Assembly (NCBI GenBank): GCA_964459465.1
Contig: CAYWLR010000003.1
Coordinates: forward strand, 62,001 to 126,000
Source: CALAMC01 sp964459465
GTDB taxonomy: Bacteria > Zixibacteria > MSB-5A5 > GN15 > PGXB01
Reading direction: 5' to 3'
DNA length: 64,000 nucleotides
Shown here: one piece after another, positions 58,332-64,000 of the stretch
Position numbering within the stretch: position 1 is the stretch's first letter
Layout: the number at the start of each line of letters is the position of its first letter
Notes under the pieces: model-generated
The model's input: only the letters and a program-made list of their open reading frames with translations
Database searches by the model: none
Told to the model about the DNA's origin: nothing
Position numbers and translations under genes: made by a program

Positions 58332-58675
58332 TGGATGATAGGTGTAATGTCTGCAGTACTACCTTATACAACAATGAATAAGGTGAGTTTAAAGTCTTCG
58401 TTATAAGATGTCAAACACGCGTAATAGCTAAAGTCGTAAAGCGCAATACTCCGTTTTAAGTTGGCCGGGGGGGCCGCTTAAAAGACAAAGTAACTACTTG
58501 GGAAGTCGGTTGTTAGAAGCTTGGGCAAGACTTGAAAAAACCTCGGAATGGCCGATAGTATTTAAATAAGCCCTGGCTCCGACACCAACCAAAACCGCAT
58601 GAGTGAGGTTGTTTTATCGCTTCTAAGCTAAGGGATAACTGAACCGCCCAAGAACTTTAGTCAAGGAGGAAAGGA
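58332..58675 (+). ncRNA. Possible structured 5' leader or small RNA
   Basis: No open frame crosses this stretch. A GC-rich hairpin lies at 58454-58483: TTTTAAG and GGCC pair with GGCC and CTTAAAA, around a G loop. The last 20 bases carry a very strong ribosome site (AAGGAGGAAAGGA). I do not recognise a known riboswitch consensus. It could be a leader of the dockerin gene or an independent RNA. Confidence 0.35.
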
Positions 58676-59896
58676 ATGTCCTTGAGTCCGAAATATCTCA
58701 AACGCCTGGCCCTGATTGCCCCGGTCCTGTGCGTTATGATTTTCGCCGCGGCCCCATCGTCGTTTGCTTATGACTTGGAAGTCCTGGTGGGCGACACCAG
58801 CGGTCTGCCCGGCACACAAAATTCGGTCATCTCCGTCTACATGCGCAACTGGACCGATACCGTTGCCGCGTTTGAGCTCTGGCTGGTTCTGTCTAATCCC
58901 GATATTCTGCAATTCCAGACAAATACCGATACGCTTGTCGTTTTACGCTATTGGGCCTGCGATGAATACGACGGCGCCGTCTGCACCTCGTATGTCGAAG
59001 TTTCTGATTACTGGGTTTGCACTCAGTGGAACGGCGATGACTGCATCGATTCCACCGTCATGCTGGGATATTATAAATGCCTTATGGAAAATCCACCCGG
59101 TCACTGCATTGATTCCGTTTTTATTCCGGGTTTTGACTCGACCAGTATCGATACAATTGAAGCCAAGATTGGCAATCTGGACACAACCGGCACGCTGATT
59201 GGCGGCTGGGAACTGGTCGAATCGCGCTCTCTCTCCGGAACCGGCTATGACCTGAAAATTTCCGCCGCGGCCGAGGTGCCGCCCGTTACCCCGCCGTTCG
59301 TACCCGGAATCGGTTTCCCTCAATACGGCTTGAAACCGCTGATTAAAATCCTGGGCGATATTAAACAAATCCCTGACAGCGTCGAAGACCGAACCGTCAA
59401 TATCAACATCCAGATCGCGGGCGGTGTTCATTTCAATTTTTCCAACCAGGATGGCACTTCCATCGGTGTAGTCACCGATGAAGTCGAAGATACGCTCTGG
59501 TGGCAATGCCTGGAATGGGTTGACCCGCCCTACAACACCATCTGTTATAATTACAAGCGGGTGGCCTATGGACCTTCGGATTCTTTCTCGCTGGATACGA
59601 TTCTGGTCGGCCATCTCGATACGACCAATGTCATTTATTTGAAAAACGGTTCTCTGACGGTTTTGCAGGGGGTCTGCGGCGACGCCAACGGCGATAATGC
59701 CGTCAACCTGCTGGATATACTCTTTTTAATTGCCCGGGTTTATCAGGCCGGCCCCGCCCCGAACAATCCCATGCTGGCCGATTGCAACTGCGACGGCCTG
59801 GCCGGAGTCAATATCAACCTGCTGGATATATTGTATTTGATTAGCTACCTCTACGACATCCCGCGCGGCCCGGCGCCGTGCTGTGAAGGCTTTTAG
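58676..59896 (+). CDS. Secreted protein with C-terminal dockerin-like repeats
   Basis: A 406-residue protein: signal peptide 1-31 (cleavage near SFA-YD), then a cohesin-like beta-sandwich (about 32-330) with several cysteines (CDEYDGAVCTS, CTQWNGDDCIDS, CLEWVDPPYNTIC). A type I dockerin-like pair sits at the C-terminus: GDANGDNAVNLLDILFLIARVY and DCNCDGLAGVNINLLDILYLI, with calcium-loop Asp/Asn residues at regular places. Outside cellulosomes, such dockerins occur on surface and cell-attachment proteins. A strong ribosome site precedes the ATG. It neighbours a second dockerin-bearing protein. Confidence 0.85.
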   Translation: MSLSPKYLKRLALIAPVLCVMIFAAAPSSFAYDLEVLVGDTSGLPGTQNSVISVYMRNWTDTVAAFELWLVLSNPDILQFQTNTDTLVVLRYWACDEYDGAVCTSYVEVSDYWVCTQWNGDDCIDSTVMLGYYKCLMENPPGHCIDSVFIPGFDSTSIDTIEAKIGNLDTTGTLIGGWELVESRSLSGTGYDLKISAAAEVPPVTPPFVPGIGFPQYGLKPLIKILGDIKQIPDSVEDRTVNINIQIAGGVHFNFSNQDGTSIGVVTDEVEDTLWWQCLEWVDPPYNTICYNYKRVAYGPSDSFSLDTILVGHLDTTNVIYLKNGSLTVLQGVCGDANGDNAVNLLDILFLIARVYQAGPAPNNPMLADCNCDGLAGVNINLLDILYLISYLYDIPRGPAPCCEGF

Positions 59897-59968
59897 GCTT
59901 AATGGGAAATTAACTTTGGAATAGTAAAAACCTGACATAGAGAAGTCAGTTTAACCCGAGGAATTAAC

Positions 59969-60001
59969 ATGATTAAGAAAAGAAAGGAGGTGAAGCTCTA
60001 A
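59969..60001 (+). CDS. Possible 10-codon leader peptide
   Basis: ATG at 59969, six bases after a GAGGA ribosome site, encodes MIKKRKEVKL and stops at 60001. It is rich in Lys/Arg and lies 200 nt upstream of a highly codon-biased gene. Leader peptide or chance; the purine-rich AAAGGAGGTGA inside it could also be a stray ribosome-binding sequence with no start codon at proper distance. Confidence 0.25.
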   Translation: MIKKRKEVKL

Positions 60002-60138
60002 AGAGGTGATTTTGGATTGCACGCGCTCAGAAGAGAGAAGATAACATTATTCTTCTATGTCGGAAATCCGCTCTTCGTATGGCTTGGTGGCTCTCGCCGA
60101 TGGAGACAAAAGATTTCTGATGACCCTGAGGGGGGTTA

Positions 60139-60161
60139 ACGATTCAAAAATAAGGAATCGT
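60139..60161 (+). promoter_or_regulatory. Leader hairpin before the major dockerin protein
   Basis: ACGATTC and GAATCGT pair around a 9-base loop, 43 nt before the ATG at 60204. No T-run. In the remaining intergenic part (59897-60138) I see only a weak TTGCAC/GATAAC promoter-like pair at 60017-60045. Confidence 0.35.
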
Positions 60162-60203
60162 AAGTAAATGTTTAGACTTAACGAAACAAAACAGGAGTAC
60201 AAA

Positions 60204-62816
60204 ATGAAACGCAGTTTGTTTGTACTTGCCGTATTGCTTCTTTCTTTTGGGCTGGCCTCCGCTGACGTTGGTTTTCGTATGGAATTCGTGGGCACTCCTA
60301 TTGGATCGGCCCTGACCCCTGGTAACTTCCAGGTCGAACTCTATATGACAAACGATGCCAACCAGCGCAACGGTTTTTCCATACCGTTGATGTTCTACGG
60401 AACCGGTGATGTCACCAATGTGACCTGGCGCGACATGGGTACCATTGACCCCGCCAAGCCGTGGGAAAGCGGTTACATGGGCGGCGCCATGCAGATTCTC
60501 AACGAATTTGCCCCCGGTTTCTATCCCGGCGTCCGTTTCACAGCCCTGAATCAGATCCTGGCCGACTTCAACGGCGTCCTTCCTGACACTGTCAACCACA
60601 CGACCGCTACCACCTCCGGTGGCTGGCCGTCCGGTACCCCGGAACTGCTCACCTATCGTTGGTATCTGAATATCGACGGTGCGGCGTGGCCGGAAGATGT
60701 CGTCGCTGGCACTTTCTGTGTAGACTCCATCAAGCATGCCAACGATACCTACGACTGGTTGTGGCTGCCTCCGTCAGGCCCGTTCGGCGGTCCCTATTGC
60801 ACGGATTTTATTCGGCCCTCTGACCAGGCTCCGTCTTTCACCAACTGCCCAACTGTTGATCAGACCCTGCAGTGGAGCAGTCAGATCAGCATTGACCTGA
60901 CCATGAATGATCCGGAAGGCGCCCCGATTGTCGCCGCTACCGCCGATGTCGGTAACGCGACCGTCAAGAATGCCACCACGGTTACCTGGTCCTACAATCC
61001 GGCTTGCGTTGATGTTGGTTCGCACACCGTTACCGTTTGTGGTACGGATGCCGCGCATACCTGCCCGACCGGTAATGAATGCGTCTTCACCGTGACCGTT
61101 CTTAACACGGCTCCGGTGATAACCAACTGCCCGACGGCGGTTCAGCCCGTCAGCATTGCCGGCACTGCTACTTATGACCTGAACGCCACCGATGCCAACG
61201 TCGGTGATGTCCTGACCTTCTCGACGGCTACTGCCTGCGCCACCGTTGACCCCAGCACCGGTTTGGTGACGGTTGACGGCGCTTGCATCGGCGTCGAAGG
61301 CATTTATCCGGTTACCGTCGTAGTCACCGACTGCAATGGTGATACCGATGAATGCATTATTGAATTCGACGTGGTTTCCGAACTTCCGTTCGAAATCGTG
61401 ATTCAAAAGGTCGAAGGTCAGCTTCAGGGCCACTATGCCACCGTTGATATTATCAAGACCGGCGGCACCAATGAAATGCACGGCTTTGATTTCCTGTTCG
61501 CTTATGACGCCTCGGCCTTGTCGGCTATGGGCGCCATTCCGGGCGTTATCTTTGATATCCCCGGCGTTTACGAATGGGAATACTTCACCTATCGTTTCGG
61601 TCCCTTCGGCAACTGCGGTAGCGCCTGCCCGAGCGGCATGATTCGTGTGGTCGGTCTTGCTGAAAAGAATGACGGCCCGAACCATCCGAATGAATTCATG
61701 GTTCCGAATGGCACCGTCCTGTTCCAGTTGAGCTTCCTGGTCAGCAATGACCGGACCTTGGAATGCCAGTATGTCCCGATTCGGTTCTTCTGGATGGATT
61801 GCGGTGATAACGCCATCGCTTATCATTCTTCCGTTGCGGAAGATCCGCTGGAAATCCTGACCGCCGTTTCGGATCATGTTTACGCTTTCCAGGCCATCGG
61901 TACCTATTATGACATTGCCGATCCGAACACTGGTTATCCGACTTACACCGGTTTCCAGGGCTATGATCTCTGCCCGCCGGAACCGGGCAAGCCCGGTGCC
62001 CAGCCGTTCATCGATTTCTTCAATGGCGGCATTGATATCATCTGCTCCGAAGATATCGACGCTCGTGGCGACGTCAACCTTAACGGTATCGCCAATGAAA
62101 TTGCTGACGCCGTTGTCTTCACCAACTACTTCATCTATGGTCTGCCGGCCTTCACGATTAACATCGAAGGTCAGACCGCCGCTACCGACGTCAATGCCGA
62201 CGGTATCGTGCTGTCAGTCGCCGACCTTGTTTACCTGATTCGCGTCATCGTTGGTGATGCTCTGCCTTATCCGAAACTGTCCCCGGCCGGTTCCGCCTAT
62301 TTCACTCTTGAAAATGGCGCGATCACGACCGACGTCCAGCTCGGTGCGGCTCTGTTCGTCTTCGACGGCCAGGTCAATGTTTCCGCCGGTGGAAACTTTG
62401 AAGTCCTGTCCGCTGTCGTCGACGGCAATACTCGTGCTCTGGTTTACAGCTTCGAAGCTGGTGCCGTCATTACCGGCGCGATCTTGAACGCCGACAGAAT
62501 GCCGGTCTCGGTTGAAGCTGCCGACTACTATGGCGCCGTCTATGACGTCGTAGTCGTCCCGAACACCTTCAGCATGAGCAACTACCCGAACCCGTTCAAC
62601 CCCGTCACCACCATTGCGATGAATCTCCCCGTGGAAGCCGATTTCATGGTCGAGATCTTCAACGTGGCTGGCCAGAAAGTCGCTGAATTAAGCGGCCATG
62701 GCGTGGGCACGGTTACGGTAGATTGGGATGCTTCGAATGTTGCTTCCGGTATCTATTTCTATCGTGGAACCGCCAATGGCGTTTCCGCTACCGAAAAGAT
62801 GGTACTGCTGAAGTAA
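60204..62816 (+). CDS. Abundant-type secreted protein: cadherin-like repeats, cohesin-like domain, dockerin, YPNPFNP C-terminal domain
   Basis: The protein has 870 residues. Signal peptide 1-20 (MKRSLFVLAVLLLSFGLASA), a beta domain to about 210, two Ig/cadherin-like repeats (about 215-400, including SQISIDLTMNDPEG and TATYDLNATDANVGDVLTF), and a cohesin-like domain (about 400-600). A dockerin-like pair follows (RGDVNLNGIANEIADAVV and TDVNADGIVLSVADLVYLI). The last 80 residues are a sorting-type domain (SNYPNPFNPVTTIAMNLP through EKMVLLK). Codon use is strongly biased (Arg CGT, Leu CTG, Gly GGC/GGT) compared with neighbours, suggesting high expression, for example a surface-layer or sheath protein. 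I chose ATG 60204, with AGGAG upstream, over ATG 60168. Confidence 0.85.
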   Translation: MKRSLFVLAVLLLSFGLASADVGFRMEFVGTPIGSALTPGNFQVELYMTNDANQRNGFSIPLMFYGTGDVTNVTWRDMGTIDPAKPWESGYMGGAMQILNEFAPGFYPGVRFTALNQILADFNGVLPDTVNHTTATTSGGWPSGTPELLTYRWYLNIDGAAWPEDVVAGTFCVDSIKHANDTYDWLWLPPSGPFGGPYCTDFIRPSDQAPSFTNCPTVDQTLQWSSQISIDLTMNDPEGAPIVAATADVGNATVKNATTVTWSYNPACVDVGSHTVTVCGTDAAHTCPTGNECVFTVTVLNTAPVITNCPTAVQPVSIAGTATYDLNATDANVGDVLTFSTATACATVDPSTGLVTVDGACIGVEGIYPVTVVVTDCNGDTDECIIEFDVVSELPFEIVIQKVEGQLQGHYATVDIIKTGGTNEMHGFDFLFAYDASALSAMGAIPGVIFDIPGVYEWEYFTYRFGPFGNCGSACPSGMIRVVGLAEKNDGPNHPNEFMVPNGTVLFQLSFLVSNDRTLECQYVPIRFFWMDCGDNAIAYHSSVAEDPLEILTAVSDHVYAFQAIGTYYDIADPNTGYPTYTGFQGYDLCPPEPGKPGAQPFIDFFNGGIDIICSEDIDARGDVNLNGIANEIADAVVFTNYFIYGLPAFTINIEGQTAATDVNADGIVLSVADLVYLIRVIVGDALPYPKLSPAGSAYFTLENGAITTDVQLGAALFVFDGQVNVSAGGNFEVLSAVVDGNTRALVYSFEAGAVITGAILNADRMPVSVEAADYYGAVYDVVVVPNTFSMSNYPNPFNPVTTIAMNLPVEADFMVEIFNVAGQKVAELSGHGVGTVTVDWDASNVASGIYFYRGTANGVSATEKMVLLK

Positions 62817-62830
62817 CCTTGGCATACAAC

Positions 62831-62868
62831 TATTTCCGTGGGAAGGTTCAATCCTTCCCGCGGAAATA
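62831..62868 (+). terminator. Strong hairpin after the major dockerin gene
   Basis: TATTTCCG-T-GGGAAGG, loop TTCAAT, CCTTCCC-G-CGGAAATA: about 15 pairs with one T/G mismatch, 15 nt after the stop. No T-run follows, so it may protect the mRNA 3' end rather than stop transcription. Confidence 0.6.
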
Positions 62869-62974
62869 ATATAGGGAGAAGGGCACAAACAAGAGAGTAC
62901 TTGATAAGAAAAGCTTTTGAAAGAAACATATAATAGTGATTATGGTCATAAATGCCCTGAAAAGCATGGAAGTT

Positions 62975-63013
62975 AAAGCCCTCACAAAGGTTCAGGGCTT
63001 TATTGTTTTTTCG
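62975..63013 (+). terminator. Intrinsic terminator
   Basis: AAAGCCCT pairs with AGGGCTTT around an 11-base loop and is followed by ATTGTTTTTT. Rest of 62817-63342: AT-rich, no other supported feature; the 67-codon frame across the terminator is not a gene. Confidence 0.75.
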
Positions 63014-63342
63014 GCAGGGATCGCCCGTGAAATCAATTGCAACTATTTGCATCATAATCGAAATCAATTTGATAAATTTTCTGGATTAATTACCCGCCGC
63101 ATACTTAACCCGAATTTTAAATTCCCGGGGGTTATTTAGAACGTTTTTAAGGTTTGAGGTAGTTTTTGGAATTGAAATGATAACTCATTGAACGCAAACT
63201 TTTTAGGATTGCGACTGGATGTCATCAATGAGTTGACTAAGGTGAGCTGGCACCTGGGAAATTAAATTGTTCATCCTTTGATCATTTTCCCGGTGTTGGT
63301 CTGCTTATTGCTCAAATGGGTTTGGGCTTGAGATATATTATT

Positions 63343-64000
63343 ATGAAGTATAAAGGGAACATAAGAATCATCACCGTTTTACTGCTTGGGGCCTTTTGGC
63401 TCGCTTTGGCCTCCTCGGCCATAGCCAACAGCGCCCCCCGTCTGCAGGCTTTGTCGCGCCAGTATGTCCTTGAAGGACAGCGACTTGAGCTCGACATTGC
63501 CGGCTTCGACGATAACGGCGACAAGGTGACTCTCTGGGTAACAGGCCGGCCTGTTGGCGCCCAATTTACCGATTTCGGTAACGGCACCGCGCGTTTGGTT
63601 TGGACGCCCGAATTTTCCGGCCCCAATTCCTCCGAAAATTCTCCCTTCACCATCACCGTCTGGGCGTCGGATGGTGTCGCTTCCACTTCGATGAACGTGG
63701 ACCTGGTCGTTTTGAACAATAACCGGCCCCCGGTGGTTGTGGCCCCCAGTCGGGTCGATGTCCAGTCGGGTCAGAACCTCGAATTCAGCATGCAGGGTTC
63801 GGACCCGGATGGGGATCCCCTTGTCTGGAATATTTTAAATCTTCCCTCCGGTGCCGGTTTTAATTATACCAACGGACTTACTATCGACTGGCCGACTGCC
63901 TATGCCGACAGCGGCCTGCACACGATCGCCGTCGAACTGACCGACCACTATGGCGGCGCTGATACCGCTTTTGTCACCGCCGCCGTGGCCCAGACAACCG
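63343..64000 (+). CDS. Secreted Ig/cadherin-like repeat protein (C-terminus beyond window edge)
   Basis: This frame is open to the window end; 219 codons are visible. The translated start has a basic N-terminus, a hydrophobic core (ITVLLLGAFWLALASSAIA) and a cleavage site after AIA. At least two He_PIG-like repeats follow: residues about 27-120 (YVLEGQRLELDIAGFDDNG then VWTPEFSG) and 121-210 (VQSGQNLEFSMQGSDPDGD then DWPTAYADSGLH). These resemble the 94-residue repeats of the giant protein at 14371. An in-frame ATG at 63316 is an alternative start, with neither having a clear ribosome site. Confidence 0.8.
   Translation, partial: MKYKGNIRIITVLLLGAFWLALASSAIANSAPRLQALSRQYVLEGQRLELDIAGFDDNGDKVTLWVTGRPVGAQFTDFGNGTARLVWTPEFSGPNSSENSPFTITVWASDGVASTSMNVDLVVLNNNRPPVVVAPSRVDVQSGQNLEFSMQGSDPDGDPLVWNILNLPSGAGFNYTNGLTIDWPTAYADSGLHTIAVELTDHYGGADTAFVTAAVAQTT

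Noticed and set aside
57949..58374. 141-codon minus-strand frame in the long intergenic region
   Set aside because: No ribosome site, no motif, and it runs across the consensus promoter at 58297.
60774..61877. 367-codon antisense frame opposite the abundant dockerin protein
   Set aside because: A by-product of strong codon bias on the sense strand; no ribosome site or motif.
62936..63139. 67-codon frame
   Set aside because: It spans an intrinsic terminator and has no ribosome site.
1..64000. tRNA, rRNA, insertion sequence, prophage, CRISPR, restriction-modification or toxin-antitoxin genes
   Set aside because: I looked for T-arm strings, transposase or integrase motifs, short direct repeats and small overlapping gene pairs and found none I could support.

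Overview
The window looks like a fragment of a Gram-negative bacterium of the FCB superphylum. A candidate-phylum lineage such as Zixibacteria is my best guess, by inference only. The evidence is large secreted beta-rich proteins, two of which end in a YPNPFNP-type C-terminal domain, a PorV-like outer-membrane protein, a DUF5686-type outer-membrane protein, dockerin repeats without visible cellulases, GlnRS, and many NtrC-type activators. Base composition is near 50 % GC. A run of 10 N at 53721-53730 marks a scaffold join, as expected for a metagenome assembly. I saw no rRNA, tRNA, CRISPR array, transposase or phage gene.

Layout. (1) 1-7228, minus strand: hypF-hypC-hypD-hypE, then folE, a three-domain PTPS-like protein and an SDR. 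This joins NiFe-hydrogenase maturation to a pterin pathway that resembles tetrahydrobiopterin synthesis. (2) 7458-12542, plus strand: a bidirectional cytoplasmic (group 3b-like) NiFe hydrogenase, hydB-CNBD-hydG-hydD-hydA-maturation protease, with a consensus promoter and a CRP-like palindrome in the leader. (3) 12631-27611: a 15-kb, tightly packed operon with a 2858-residue secreted repeat protein, a PorV-like/TPR outer-membrane protein, a membrane PP2C phosphatase, a STAS-HATPase fusion, a STAS protein and a soluble GAF histidine kinase. (4) 27646-33821: glnS, a pair of membrane cytochromes with C-terminal heme c, bcp and a TIGR01777 epimerase. (5) 33830-39827: two sigma-54 enhancer-binding proteins around a carboxymuconolactone-decarboxylase-like gene with a good sigma-54 promoter and an ArsC-like protein without its catalytic cysteine.

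(6) 40108-45969: radical SAM protein, Cache histidine kinase, CBS protein, a receiver domain fused to an SLC13-type transporter, and a second receiver. This is possibly a phosphorylation-controlled transporter. (7) 46235-53257: TetR regulator, fasciclin protein, then a five-gene set (SpeD-like pyruvoyl decarboxylase, FemAB/GNAT-like transferase, ATP-grasp ligase, PLP decarboxylase, MFS exporter) that reads as an uncharacterised small-molecule pathway. (8) 53279-57849: zinc ribbon, DUF58, DUF5686 outer-membrane protein, alpha/beta hydrolase. (9) 57850-64000: long leaders and three secreted proteins, two with dockerin repeats; the last runs off the window.

The strongest candidates for undescribed biology are the receiver-SLC13 fusion operon (41066-45969), the SpeD/ATP-grasp/PLP-decarboxylase cluster (47715-53257) and the secreted-giant plus partner-switching operon (12631-27611). 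Compact regulatory elements also deserve attention: a 32-bp perfect palindrome over a promoter at 38170, a sigma-54 promoter with an upstream palindrome at 36220-36354, and a CRP-like palindrome at 7498. All functional calls rest on reading motifs by eye; no database search was possible.
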